This document shows positions 36,475 to 44,879 of a stretch of 64,000 nt of DNA, piece after piece. Location: assembly GCF_029873215.1 (NCBI RefSeq), contig NZ_CP123620.1:1-64000 (forward strand). The letters run 5' to 3'. Source of the DNA: Nocardioides sp. BP30. Its GTDB lineage: Bacteria > Actinomycetota > Actinomycetes > Propionibacteriales > Nocardioidaceae. The position numbers were made by a program, and so were the translations under genes. Each line of letters begins with the position of its first letter. Within the stretch, counting starts at the first letter, position 1. The notes under the pieces are model-generated. The model did no database searches. It was not told the origin of the DNA and saw only the letters and a program-made list of their open reading frames with translations.

Positions 36475-36520
36475 GCAAGGAGCCCCGTGCAAGACCGAGG
36501 GTCAGGCCGGGGGCTCTTGC
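36475..36520 (-). promoter_or_regulatory. Bulged hairpin in the purA leader, or terminator of the gene beyond
   Basis: Arms 36475-36486 (GCAAGGAGCCCC) and 36509-36520 (GGGGGCTCTTGC) pair with a one-base bulge and a 22-nt loop. TAGCGT on the minus strand just upstream, near 36530, could be the purA -10 box, which would put the hairpin in the purA 5' leader. Alternatively it ends transcription of the type VII-like gene whose stop is at 36593. Sequence alone cannot decide. Confidence 0.45.
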
Positions 36521-36592
36521 AGCCGTACGCTACCAAAACAGCCGATGAACACGGCCGAACACAGCGTCGCGCGAGCATCACCGCGACAGTGC

Positions 36593-37891
36593 TCAGCGCA
36601 TCACCGCAGGCCCGGCACCCTCGTCGTCGACCCAGTCGCTGCCGTCGTCCCAGAGGTCCTCGGCTCCCGGCTCACCGCGCTTGCGGTCGCGCCCGCGGCC
36701 GCCGGCCGCGGCGCCTGTGCGGCTGCCACCCCGACTGCCACCCGCCGCACCCCGACCACCGCCCGCGCCGCGAGCACCTGCGCCCGCGCCTCCCCCGGCG
36801 GAGACGACCGTACGCCGGCCGGCAGCTGCCTGCTCCTCAGCGCCCAGCACGCCGCCCGTCAGCCTGCCGGTGGCCGAGCCACCCAGCGTCTGACCGGGCT
36901 CGAACCGGAGCGTCGGCATCGCACCGGCACCGCCGTTGAGGCTGCCGAGGGCGCCCGCGCCGAGGAGCCCGGCGCCGCCGACACCGCTCGCGGCTCCGGC
37001 GCCACCTGCCGAGGCCGCCGGGACCGCCGGGGCGATCGGGCCCGACGGACCGGAGGGGCCCGGAGCGCTCGGCACCGGTGTCCCGCCGCCCTGCAACAGG
37101 CCCCCGGAACCACCGTTGCCGCCGGTGCTGCCCGTTCCGCCGGTGCTGCCGGTGCCCGTCCCGTCGGTGCCCGTGGTCGTTCCGCTCGTCCCCGGATGGT
37201 GGGTGGTGCCGGTGGTGATCGTCCCGGTGTCGGTCGGCACGACGGTGGCACCGCCGTGTGCGCCGCCCGGCGTCACCGGGGATCGGCGGGGGCGACCCGC
37301 GGATCCTCCCGAGCCGTCGGATCCGTCCGTCGACGAGGCCGACGGCGCCGGCGCCTCGCCATGGATGCCCTGCATGGTCAAGGTCGCATCACCGAACGCC
37401 GTGTCGAGCGCCCGGATCTGGGCGGCGGCAGCGGTCTCGTTGTCGTTGTAGGCCTTGCTGGCGGCGTCCGACTTCGACTTCCATGCCTTGAGCTTCTTCT
37501 TCTGGTCCGCGTCATCGGGATCGGTGAGCGTCGGAGCCGTCCCGGGGTCGGCGGGCGGCGTCAGCTTCTGCTGCTCGTTCTGTGCCGCGATGATCTGCGC
37601 GAAGACGGCCTGCAGCTGCTTGCCGCCGGACTCGAGCTGATCGGCACGCGAGCTCATCGTGTCCGCTGCCTGCTGGAACGCCTTGGTGGCGGCCGCGGTG
37701 ATCTCGCTGTGCGCGCCGAACGAGGCCTCGAGGGTGGCGGTGTGGCCGGTGAGCGACGCGGCGATCTTGCGCAGCAGGCTCGCGCTCTGAGCCCAGTCCT
37801 CGGAGGCGTCGGAGATCTTCGACACCGTCGACTCCGTGCCCTGCAGGTAGGTGTCGAGCAGCGCGCGGTTGGGTCCCTTCATCCCGCTCAC
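36593..37891 (-). CDS. Type VII secretion-type (WXG100/EspB-like) protein with Gly-rich tail
   Basis: A 432-residue protein of unknown function. Residues 1-165 are predicted helical and acidic/Ala-rich (SEDWAQSASLLRKIAASL, AFQQAADTMSSRADQLESGGKQL), like the helical part of ESX substrates. Residues 170-430 are a disordered region rich in Gly, Thr, Ser and Pro, ending in an acidic cap (EDLWDDGSDWVDDE). No signal peptide is seen, which fits type VII export, but no EccC/EccD or MycP gene is in the window. ATG 37891 overlaps the previous gene's stop by 4 nt. Confidence 0.65.
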   Translation of the reverse strand: MSGMKGPNRALLDTYLQGTESTVSKISDASEDWAQSASLLRKIAASLTGHTATLEASFGAHSEITAAATKAFQQAADTMSSRADQLESGGKQLQAVFAQIIAAQNEQQKLTPPADPGTAPTLTDPDDADQKKKLKAWKSKSDAASKAYNDNETAAAAQIRALDTAFGDATLTMQGIHGEAPAPSASSTDGSDGSGGSAGRPRRSPVTPGGAHGGATVVPTDTGTITTGTTHHPGTSGTTTGTDGTGTGSTGGTGSTGGNGGSGGLLQGGGTPVPSAPGPSGPSGPIAPAVPAASAGGAGAASGVGGAGLLGAGALGSLNGGAGAMPTLRFEPGQTLGGSATGRLTGGVLGAEEQAAAGRRTVVSAGGGAGAGARGAGGGRGAAGGSRGGSRTGAAAGGRGRDRKRGEPGAEDLWDDGSDWVDDEGAGPAVMR

Positions 37892-38406
37892 CGGGCACCC
37901 CCTGCGTCCGCGCCGGTGCCCGCAGCGGTGCCGGTCGTGGGCGTGGTCGCAGGCCCGGTCGCGGTGCCGGTCGCGGGCCTCGAGGGGTCGGGCTGACCAC
38001 CGACGGTCGACTGGCCCGCCGTGGTGCCCTGGGTGTCGGCGGCGTCGAATGTGGTGTCGACGCGTCCCAGGGAGGCGTCGAGCTGCTGGGTCGCCACAGC
38101 GCTCTCCTCGTCCACGTCCCTCAGGTGGGCCGACGCCTTCTCGAGCGCCTGGGCGAAGCCCGCCAGGCCCTCGGCCATCTCCTTGAGGGCGGCGACGACG
38201 TGCTGGTGGGCCAGGTCGGCGTTCGCCCCGAGCGTCGTCCCGGGCGCGCTCGCGCCGAAGTCGCCGTGACCGACGGGGGTGACCTGCTGGTCGAGGACGT
38301 CGGTGTGGTGATCGGAGAGCAGCCTGCGCAGGTCGGCGACGCTCTCCGGGTCGACGAGGAGCTGGATGGTCGAGCCAGTGGCTCCGTCGAGCAGTTCAGG
38401 CAACAT
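37888..38406 (-). CDS. Small helical protein, partner of the type VII-like gene
   Basis: A 172-residue protein not matched to a named family. Residues 20-110 include helices LRRLLSDHH and HQHVVAALKEMAEGLAGFAQALEKASAHLRDVDEE; the last 45 residues are Thr/Gly/Ala-rich and probably disordered. The shape is like a WXG100 partner or chaperoned ESX subunit, but the WXG motif is not visible. ATG 38406 is preferred to GTG 38418 although neither has a strong ribosome site. It overlaps the following gene by 4 nt, indicating coupled expression. Confidence 0.65.
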   Translation of the reverse strand: MLPELLDGATGSTIQLLVDPESVADLRRLLSDHHTDVLDQQVTPVGHGDFGASAPGTTLGANADLAHQHVVAALKEMAEGLAGFAQALEKASAHLRDVDEESAVATQQLDASLGRVDTTFDAADTQGTTAGQSTVGGQPDPSRPATGTATGPATTPTTGTAAGTGADAGGAR

Positions 38407-38519
38407 GGTCCACCCCACGATCGTTCCGTTGTGCCTCGATCCACATGCCCAGCCGGAGCTCGGGCAAACCTGTGAATCGCTCCGCTACTGTTCGGCACAG
38501 TCGACCAGGAGGTGCTCGG

Positions 38520-39146
38520 GTGTCTCGTCAGGTGCGTACGACGATCGCCGTCGCCGTGGCAGCGGCGTCCCTCGCCGGGCTCGGTGCGTGCGGTGACGAC
38601 GGCGGTGCGCCGGCAGCGTCGCCGACCTCCAGCGCACCGACGTCGGGGACCCCGACCGCCGAGACGCCCGCATCCGGCGGGAGCGGATCCGCACCCGCGA
38701 TGGCCCTTGACGGGCCGGTCGCCACGCTCGACGTCGGCACGGTGCAGGCGCCGGCCGGCTGGACCGCGAAGCGCGGCCAGGCCGCCTGGCAGACCTCGCT
38801 CGCCGGGCCGGTTCGGGAGGGCGGCCTGGTTATCTTCAGCGACATCGACGACCATGTCTTCGGCACCTCGCCGAGTCCCGACGCGGCGGCACTGGACGCG
38901 CGCGTCAAGGTGATCCGCCGCGACGCGGGGAGGTCGTGGGTGCGCAAGCCGGACGTGATGCTGGGCGGGCTGCCGTTCTTCCATCTCGTCGACGACTCCG
39001 ACAGCGTCGTCTACCGCGAGGAGTTCGGCTCGGTGCACAACGGTCGCGACGCGGACCTCGACTTCGAGTTCACCAAGGTGTTGACGAAGCCGGCCAAGCG
39101 TCGGGCCCTCATCGACGCGATGGCTGCCAGCTTCCGGCCGAGCTGA
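38520..39146 (+). CDS. Lipoprotein of unknown function
   Basis: A 208-residue exported lipoprotein. Basic N-terminus, hydrophobic segment and lipobox LGAC with the modified cysteine at residue 24, followed by a Ser/Thr/Pro/Gly-rich linker to about residue 65. The C-terminal domain (VQAPAGWTAKRG, DIDDHVFGTSPSPDA, FTKVLTKPAKRRALIDAMAASFRP) resembles small extracytoplasmic domains of the LpqN type, but I cannot name it. GTG 38520 has AGGAGGT at 7 nt. TACTGT at 38486-38491 could be the -10 box. Divergent from the type VII-like pair, so a role at the envelope with it is possible. Confidence 0.82.
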   Translation: MSRQVRTTIAVAVAAASLAGLGACGDDGGAPAASPTSSAPTSGTPTAETPASGGSGSAPAMALDGPVATLDVGTVQAPAGWTAKRGQAAWQTSLAGPVREGGLVIFSDIDDHVFGTSPSPDAAALDARVKVIRRDAGRSWVRKPDVMLGGLPFFHLVDDSDSVVYREEFGSVHNGRDADLDFEFTKVLTKPAKRRALIDAMAASFRPS

Positions 39147-39161
39147 GGCCGGCAACGGACG

Positions 39162-40157
39162 TCACAGCCAGCCGCGGCGCGCCGCCTCGACGCCTGCCTG
39201 GAACCGGGAGTCGGCCCCGAGCTCGGCCATCACCTCCGCCACCCGCCGGCGCACGGTGCGCAGGCTCATCCCCAGCCGGCGCGCGATCTGTTCGTCCTGG
39301 GCGCCCGAAGCAAGCTGGCGCAGCAGCTGTCGCCGTACCTCCTCGCCCTTCGCCCCGCGCTCGTACTCCGCCACCGGCGAGGCCTGCTCCCACAGCTCCT
39401 CGAAGAGCAGCGCCAGCGCCTCGACCAGCCCGCGCTGGCGCACGATCATCCGCGGGGTGGTGATCTCACCCAACGGCTCGGGCAGGACGGCATGGGTGGA
39501 GCCGATCACGAGCAGACGGGTCGGGATGACGGGCAGCACCCGGATCTCCTCGCCGACGTCCGCCCGTGCCTGCAGGACGGCGGGCACCTCGGCGAGCGCC
39601 CGCACCGGATAGATCGCCCGGGCCCGCCGGCCACTGGCGACCGCCGCGGCGACCAGCTGGTTCATGTCCGACTCCCACGGGAAGGTCCACTGGTCGGGCC
39701 GCAGCCAGGCCAGATCGCCCGTGGTACGCCGGACCAGGGTGCTCAGCGTCTCGGGCAGGTACCGACCCCGGTAGACCTCGCCGTCGATGGGCTGCCCCGA
39801 CTCCCCCAGCGGAGCCTCGGTGAGGACGGCCGAGCGGGCCGCGATGTGCGGCACCACGCGACTGATGCTGAGCAGCTGCTCGTGGGCCCGCCGGGCGCGC
39901 TCGGCAGCGGTCTCGATCAGCCGGGAGAGCGCCAGGGCCGGGATGAGCACCTGCACCGCCTCGTGCGACGGCTCGACGATCTGCGCCTCGATCAGATCGG
40001 CCGCGACGACCTCGAACTCCGCGCAGGTCAGGCCGAGCCCCGCCACCACGTCGTCGAAGGGTCGACCCGCCAGCGGCAGCAGGCGCTCGTAGAGGTGTCC
40101 GACCTCGGGCGGGAAGCCGAGAGCGGTGATCAGCTTCTCCGCGCCGGTGGCCTCCAT
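39162..40157 (-). CDS. LuxR-type (HTH) transcriptional regulator
   Basis: A 331-residue regulator. A C-terminal LuxR-type HTH occupies about residues 265-325, with LRQLASGAQDEQIARRLGMSLRTVRRRVAEVMAELGADSR spread across the fold. The N-terminal 100 residues look like a TrmB-type winged helix (LITALGFPPEVGHLYERLL), followed by a PLD-like ligand part (WESDMNQLVAAAVASGRRARAIYPV). No receiver domain is seen, so it is not a two-component regulator. ATG 40157 is 6 nt after TAGGCT. Its targets may be the surrounding type VII-like genes; this is inference. Confidence 0.87.
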   Translation of the reverse strand: MEATGAEKLITALGFPPEVGHLYERLLPLAGRPFDDVVAGLGLTCAEFEVVAADLIEAQIVEPSHEAVQVLIPALALSRLIETAAERARRAHEQLLSISRVVPHIAARSAVLTEAPLGESGQPIDGEVYRGRYLPETLSTLVRRTTGDLAWLRPDQWTFPWESDMNQLVAAAVASGRRARAIYPVRALAEVPAVLQARADVGEEIRVLPVIPTRLLVIGSTHAVLPEPLGEITTPRMIVRQRGLVEALALLFEELWEQASPVAEYERGAKGEEVRRQLLRQLASGAQDEQIARRLGMSLRTVRRRVAEVMAELGADSRFQAGVEAARRGWL

Positions 40158-40163
40158 GGGGCC

Positions 40164-40169
40164 AGCCTA
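40164..40169 (-). promoter_or_regulatory. Leaderless -10 box (TAGGCT) of the LuxR-type gene
   Basis: TAGGCT on the minus strand lies 6 nt before ATG 40157. Confidence 0.45.
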
Positions 40170-40269
40170 GGAGCCCGCGGCCGAGTAGGGTGCCACTCGA
40201 TTCCCACGAACTTCGCGACGTTCGCGACGATGCACGCCGATGCGTGACTGTCCCACGAAGGAGCCTCGG

Positions 40270-40713
40270 GTGGCCGAGCGGCACGACCGGGACACCGCGG
40301 CTCGGATCGGCCCCTGGATCGTCCTGGTGGCCTCCCTGCTGTGCTTCGGGGTGCTCGGGGTGCTGCCGGTGTGGCAGTACGCCGCCAACCACCGGCCCGG
40401 TGTCCCCGTGGAGCAGGCCCGGGTGACGCGGTGCGCCTCGGTCCAGCGCTCCGGCATCGTGTGTGCGCACACCGCTGACGGGCGGCCGATCGCCGTCGTC
40501 TGGGAGGGTCATGTGACCCGGCCTCGCTCCGGGTCGACGCTGCAGGTCTTCGAGAAGGGCGGTCGGTGGCACGCCCGCAACGAACGGGCGTTCCCCTTCT
40601 GGGCGCCCGTCTTCCTGCTCCTGGGCGGTCTCGGCACGCTCGCCTGCCTCCTCACCCTCGGCCGCCGGCTGCGCCACGCCGTGGATCGATGGGGACGATC
40701 GGTCCGGTCCTGA
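40270..40713 (+). CDS. Small membrane protein, two TM segments
   Basis: A 147-residue protein with two membrane segments, WIVLVASLLCFGVLGVLPVW (about residues 15-34) and AFPFWAPVFLLLGGLGTLACLL (about 107-128). Between them lies an extracytoplasmic loop of about 70 residues containing CASVQRSGIVCAHTADG, whose two cysteines could form a disulfide. GTG 40270 is chosen because AAGGAG lies 7 nt upstream; ATG 40240 has no ribosome site. No family is recognised. It stands between the LuxR-type regulator and the three-gene type VII-like operon. Confidence 0.7.
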   Translation: MAERHDRDTAARIGPWIVLVASLLCFGVLGVLPVWQYAANHRPGVPVEQARVTRCASVQRSGIVCAHTADGRPIAVVWEGHVTRPRSGSTLQVFEKGGRWHARNERAFPFWAPVFLLLGGLGTLACLLTLGRRLRHAVDRWGRSVRS

Positions 40714-40790
40714 GCGTTTCGCCGTCACCGCACCGGGGCATCACCCCCTACATCGGGGAGTGAACACGGGGCCGAACCGACGGAGGCGAC

Positions 40791-41621
40791 ATGGGGACCC
40801 AGCTGCACGTTGATGAGCACGGTCTGGAGCAGATGCATCAGATCACGGACCGACAGGCGAGCCACCTCGCGGCCGCGCAGCGTTACGTCGTGGCCAACTG
40901 CGCGAGACCGGAGGCCTTCCATGGCGTCCTCGCCCCGCTCAGAGGCACCTACGAGGAGGTCATCCGCAACGCCGACAGCGGCTTGCACGACGCCCAGCGC
41001 TTCTCCACCCGGATGGGCGAGGCCCTGGACCGGGCGCGCCAGACCTACCTCGCCACCGATGCCGGTGAGAGGTCGCGGTGGGAGACCAGCACGCAGCGCG
41101 CCACCGGGGTCCCGACCAAGGGCTTGCCCCATCTCACCTACCGGAGCCTCGGCAAGCCGGTCGACGACATCCTGGGCGTCGGGGCCGAGCACCAGGACCC
41201 GCTGACGGCACTCCAGGGCCGGCTCAAGGAGAAGCTCGGTGCCGATCCGGGCGAGGAGCGCCAGCGCCGGATCGACGCCGAGGCCAAGCGGCGCAACCGC
41301 ATCCAGGTCGCCGACCGCGCCGAGGAGACGCGCGAGGACCGCAGCACCGGCCTCAGCCGCCGGCAGCGACGGGCCGCGGCAGCCGCTGGACGACGCACCG
41401 ACAACGACGACGTACGCGATCGCCGCACCCTCCTCGGCGACACCGTCGCACCGCTGAAGGAGACCATCGACACGGTCGCGGACGACGTGCAGAAGGCGAA
41501 GAACGTCGTCGCGGACCTCGAGCAGCTGCAGCAGACCACGCGGGACCTCGACTCCTACGACGATTACGAGTCCCGCGGCGACGGCGCCGCTGACCGCGTC
41601 CGTGCCGAGCTGGGCCGATGA
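40791..41621 (+). CDS. Type VII secretion target-like protein (EspC-like N-terminus)
   Basis: A 276-residue, highly charged protein. The first 90 residues (LHVDEHGLEQMHQITDRQASHLAAAQRYV, then HDAQRFSTRMGEALDRARQTY) resemble the helical EspC/WXG100-like domain of type VII secretion targets. The rest is Arg/Glu/Asp-rich, probably coiled coil, with a segment DNDDVRDRRTLLGDTVAPLKETIDTVADDVQKAK. A GGAGG lies 4-8 nt before ATG 40791. It overlaps the following gene by 4 nt (ATGA). No enzymatic motif is seen. Confidence 0.68.
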   Translation: MGTQLHVDEHGLEQMHQITDRQASHLAAAQRYVVANCARPEAFHGVLAPLRGTYEEVIRNADSGLHDAQRFSTRMGEALDRARQTYLATDAGERSRWETSTQRATGVPTKGLPHLTYRSLGKPVDDILGVGAEHQDPLTALQGRLKEKLGADPGEERQRRIDAEAKRRNRIQVADRAEETREDRSTGLSRRQRRAAAAAGRRTDNDDVRDRRTLLGDTVAPLKETIDTVADDVQKAKNVVADLEQLQQTTRDLDSYDDYESRGDGAADRVRAELGR

Positions 41622-42367
41622 GCGTCACCGAGCGGGACGACCCGACGACGGCCCTGCGCCGGGAGGTCGTGCCGGCGGCCGATCTCGGCGACTTCATCGA
41701 GGAGCAGAAGAAGTCCTGCGGGCTGATCGTGTACTCGATCGACGCGGTGATCCACGAGCTCACCGGCTGGAGCGTCATCGAGTGGCTCTACGACCCGTTC
41801 GCCGGCGACTGGAACGCCCTGCAGCACATGAAGGACTCCTGGCCGCAGGTCGCGGACTCGATCCGCCTGGTGCAGGCGAACTACGAGGGACTGCGCGCGG
41901 ACGCTGCGTCGGTGTGGTCCGGTGACGGCCTGGACGCAGCCGTCGCCAAGCTCGACGCCATCATCGACTACCACGCCAACCAGGCGGAGGGCTGCGACCA
42001 CCTCTCCACCCAGCTCGGGCACGCCCTCGAGGTCTCCGAGGCGGCCATCCAAGTGGTGAGCCTGGCCCTGAACTTCCTGGACTCGCTGGCCCAGGAGCTC
42101 ATCGAGGACGCCGCCGTCCCCGTCCTGGGCTGGGCCAAGGGAGCGGTGACGGCGCCCGGGAAGGTGCGCAAGGCGGTCGCGCTGATCCAGCGCGGCGCAG
42201 ACGCCGTCGAGCGACTGACCACGCTGCTGCAACGAATCCCCGAGGTCGCTCGCATCGTCAACATCGGACTCACCGTGACCGACGAGACGCTGAAGTTCGG
42301 CAACACGGTGCTCAGCGCCGACGCCGCCTCCCACCTGGGCGACACCTCGCGGCAGGCGTTCGGGTGA
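41618..42367 (+). CDS. WXG100-like protein with long helical C-terminus
   Basis: A 249-residue protein. A WXG-type turn, VWSGDGLDAAVAKL, occurs at about residues 98-111 between two helical stretches, as in WXG100 or type VII effector N-terminal domains. The region after residue 130 is hydrophobic-helical (IQVVSLALNFLDSLAQELIED, LGWAKGAVTAPGKVRKAVALI) and might associate with membranes. No toxin motif is recognised. ATG 41618 overlaps the previous stop by 4 nt and its own stop overlaps the next gene by 4 nt. Confidence 0.68.
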   Translation: MSVTERDDPTTALRREVVPAADLGDFIEEQKKSCGLIVYSIDAVIHELTGWSVIEWLYDPFAGDWNALQHMKDSWPQVADSIRLVQANYEGLRADAASVWSGDGLDAAVAKLDAIIDYHANQAEGCDHLSTQLGHALEVSEAAIQVVSLALNFLDSLAQELIEDAAVPVLGWAKGAVTAPGKVRKAVALIQRGADAVERLTTLLQRIPEVARIVNIGLTVTDETLKFGNTVLSADAASHLGDTSRQAFG

Positions 42368-42792
42368 GCCTCTTCGACAGCGTCGAGTTCCGTACGGCGT
42401 TGGCACGGGTCCAGGCCACCCACGACGAGGCGATCGGGTCACTGCGGGCCGCGCGCGGCGAGCTCGCCCGCGAGCTCGAGCGGTTCGACCGGGCGAAGGC
42501 CCGACGCGACGAGGAGCGCGCCGCTGCCGCCCGGCGCGGCGACCTCGGCCCCGAGCGGCAACGGCTGCAGCGGCGCCTCGATGCCGGTGAGACCACGTGG
42601 GCCGACGTACGGTCGGGACGCGACACGCACCCCAGCGCCGCGGCCGTGCGCACCTACGCCGAGCGCAATCTCGCCGACCTCGCCGCGCGGATGCGGACCG
42701 ACCCGCGGTTCCAGGCGGCCCAGGCCGACCTCAGCGCGCTGCTCGGCGCCCGGCCCGGCGGGCCCGACCGGCCCGGCGACGACGGCGCCTGA
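42364..42792 (+). CDS. Small coiled-coil protein, third gene of the type VII-like operon
   Basis: A 142-residue, very charged protein. Residues 15-75 are a likely coiled coil rich in Arg, Glu and Ala (LRAARGELARELERFDRA, KARRDEERAAAARRG). The tail is Pro/Gly-rich. No homologous family is recognised. GTG 42364 overlaps the stop of the preceding gene (GTGA), so it is almost certainly co-translated with it. It could be a chaperone or immunity partner of the WXG100-like gene; no direct evidence. Convergent with lysS, 13 nt apart. Confidence 0.66.
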   Translation: MSLFDSVEFRTALARVQATHDEAIGSLRAARGELARELERFDRAKARRDEERAAAARRGDLGPERQRLQRRLDAGETTWADVRSGRDTHPSAAAVRTYAERNLADLAARMRTDPRFQAAQADLSALLGARPGGPDRPGDDGA

Positions 42793-42805
42793 GACCGGCG
42801 GTGGC

Positions 42806-44338
42806 TCAGCCCTCCGGCTTGAGCAGGGGGAACAGGATCGTCTCGCGGATGCCCGCCCCCGTGAACAGCATGATCATCCGGTCCAGGCCCAGGCCGAAGC
42901 CGCCCATCGGCGGGGCGCCGTACTCGAGTGCTCGCAGGAAGTCCTCATCGAGCTGCATCGCCTCCGGATCGCCACCGGCCGCCTTCAGCGACTGCGCTGT
43001 GAGCACCTCGCGCTGCACGACCGGGTCCACCAGCTCGGTGAAGGCGGTGCCGCGCTCGACGCCGCCGATGATGAGGTCCCACGCGAGCACCTGCCGCGGC
43101 TCGGTGGGGTTGAGGCGGGCGAGCGGCTGCGCCTCGGCCGGGAAGTCGCACAGGTACGTCGGCTGCAGCAGCCCGGGCTCGACCAGCTCGCCGCACAGCT
43201 CCATCACGATCTTGCCGGCGCTCCAGGCCTCGTCGATCTCGACGTCGCGCTCCGCGGCGATCGCGACCAGGCGCTCGCGCGGGGTGTCGGGCGTGATCTC
43301 CTCGCCGACCGCCTCGGAGACACCCTGGTAGACCGGCAGCCAGCGCCACTCACCGCCGAGGTCGATGGTGCCCTGCGGCGTCTCGATCTCGCGGCCGCCG
43401 AGCAGGTCGGCGGCGCTCAGGTACATGTCGCGCATCAGCTCGGCCATGGTGAACTGGTCGCCGTAGGCCTGGTAGCCCTCGACCATGGTGAACTCGGGGC
43501 TGTGCGTGGAGTCGACGCCCTCGTTGCGGAAGACCCGGCCGATCTCGAACACCTTCTCCACGCCGCCGACGACCGACTTCTTCAGGTTGAGCTCCAGCGC
43601 GATGCGCAGCGTCATCTCCTGGTCGAAGGCGTTGATGTGCGTCTTGAAGGGACGCGCCATCGCCCCGCCGTGGATGAGCTGGAGGACCGGGGTCTCGATC
43701 TCGAGGTACCCCTGGTCCTCGAGCGTGCGGCGAACCGCGCGGGTGATCAGGCTGCGGGTGCGCACCATGTCGCGCGCCTCCTCGCGGACGATGAGATCGG
43801 CGTACCGCTGCCGGACGCGGGTCTCCTCGGAGAGCTCCTTGTGCAGCACGGGCAGCGGGCGCAGCGCCTTGGACGCCATCGCCCAACCGGTGGCCATCAC
43901 CGAGAGCTCCCCGCGCCGCGAGCAGATCACCCGGCCGGTGACCGAGACGTGGTCGCCCAGGTCGACGACGGCCTTCCAGTCGGCGAGCGACTCCTCGCCG
44001 ACCTCGGCCAGGCTCAGCATGACCTGGAGCCGGGTGCCGCTGTCCTGCTCGCTCAGCCCCTCCTGGAGGGTGGCGAAGCAGAGCTTCCCGGTGTTGCGCA
44101 CGAAGATGACCCGGCCGGTGACCGAGACGACGTCCTGCGTCTCCTCGCCCGGCTCGAGGTGCGACCAGGCCGCCCGCACCTCGGCCAGGCTGTGGGTGCG
44201 CGGGACGGTCGTGGGATAGGCCTCGCGGCCCTCGGCCAGCAGGCGCTCCCGCTTGGCCCGGCGGACCGTCCGCTGCTCGTCGAGGCTGGGCTCGGCGAGT
44301 TCCGGCTCCGGGGCGGTGGTCTGCTGCTGGTCGGTCAC
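42806..44338 (-). CDS. lysS: Lysine--tRNA ligase (class II)
   Basis: A 510-residue class II lysyl-tRNA synthetase. An OB-fold anticodon domain (VSVTGRVIFVRNTGKLCFATLQEG) is followed by the catalytic core with motif 1 (TRSLITRAVRRTLEDQGYLEIETP), motif 2 (VFEIGRVFRNEGVDSTHSPEFTMVEGYQAY) and motif 3 near the C-terminus (GFGLGLDRMIMLFTGAGIRETILFP). GTG 44338 lies 7 nt after TAGCCT, indicating leaderless expression. Confidence 0.98.
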   Translation of the reverse strand: MTDQQQTTAPEPELAEPSLDEQRTVRRAKRERLLAEGREAYPTTVPRTHSLAEVRAAWSHLEPGEETQDVVSVTGRVIFVRNTGKLCFATLQEGLSEQDSGTRLQVMLSLAEVGEESLADWKAVVDLGDHVSVTGRVICSRRGELSVMATGWAMASKALRPLPVLHKELSEETRVRQRYADLIVREEARDMVRTRSLITRAVRRTLEDQGYLEIETPVLQLIHGGAMARPFKTHINAFDQEMTLRIALELNLKKSVVGGVEKVFEIGRVFRNEGVDSTHSPEFTMVEGYQAYGDQFTMAELMRDMYLSAADLLGGREIETPQGTIDLGGEWRWLPVYQGVSEAVGEEITPDTPRERLVAIAAERDVEIDEAWSAGKIVMELCGELVEPGLLQPTYLCDFPAEAQPLARLNPTEPRQVLAWDLIIGGVERGTAFTELVDPVVQREVLTAQSLKAAGGDPEAMQLDEDFLRALEYGAPPMGGFGLGLDRMIMLFTGAGIRETILFPLLKPEG

Positions 44339-44345
44339 GGGCGCA

Positions 44346-44351
44346 AGGCTA
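44346..44351 (-). promoter_or_regulatory. Leaderless -10 box (TAGCCT) of lysS
   Basis: TAGCCT on the minus strand lies 7 nt before GTG 44338. Confidence 0.5.
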
Positions 44352-44390
44352 TCGGCGCGGGCGCCCGTGGCCGAACCCGCCGGTTGCGGG

Positions 44391-44819
44391 CTAGTCGCCG
44401 AGCAGGGCGTCGTACGCCGCCGGGCTGCTGTCGCGCAGGAACTCGCTGCAGCGCTGCCACTCCTCGTCCTCGCCGATCTCGCGGGCGGAGCGGGCCAGCA
44501 GCGCCAGGCACATCAGGAAGCCACGGTTGGGCTCGTGCTCCCACGGCACCGGGCCGTGGCCCTTCCAACCGTTGCGACGCAGCAGGTCCAGGCTGCGGTG
44601 GTAGCCCACGCGGGCGTAGGCGTAGATCGTGACCGGGTCGGCGCCGTGCTCGGTGGCGATCGCACCCAGCGTGGCCCAGGCGATCGGCGAGGCCGGATGC
44701 CGGCGTACGACGTCGGCGACCTTGGCCGGATCGGTCAGCTCGGCGAGCTCGGCCGCGGCGGGATCGACCGGCAGCAGGGTGGGGGGCGGGCCGGCGAGGA
44801 GGTCCTGATGGTGGCTCAT
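44391..44819 (-). CDS. DUF3151 protein
   Basis: A 142-residue protein of the actinobacterial DUF3151 family, function unknown. Family features are the N-terminal LLAGPPPTLLP, the IAWATLGAIATE and YAYARVGYHRSLDLLRRNGWKGHGPVPWEHEPNRGF block, and a C-terminal helix with EWQRCSEFLRDSSPAAYDALLG. It is soluble with no signal peptide. In other actinobacteria it is often found near the class II aldolase gene; here fbaA is 2 kb away, beyond the MFS gene. ATG 44819 has GACAAT 6 nt upstream and no ribosome site. Confidence 0.88.
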   Translation of the reverse strand: MSHHQDLLAGPPPTLLPVDPAAAELAELTDPAKVADVVRRHPASPIAWATLGAIATEHGADPVTIYAYARVGYHRSLDLLRRNGWKGHGPVPWEHEPNRGFLMCLALLARSAREIGEDEEWQRCSEFLRDSSPAAYDALLGD

Positions 44820-44825
44820 GCCCCG

Positions 44826-44831
44826 ATTGTC
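44826..44831 (-). promoter_or_regulatory. Leaderless -10 box (GACAAT) of the DUF3151 gene
   Basis: GACAAT on the minus strand lies 6 nt before ATG 44819. GATTGTC (its complement plus one base) recurs at 44849-44855 in the same divergent gap. Confidence 0.4.
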
Positions 44832-44879
44832 CCCAACAACGCGGAAGAGATTGTCAGTGGTCTGCTGTTGACTGGGGAT

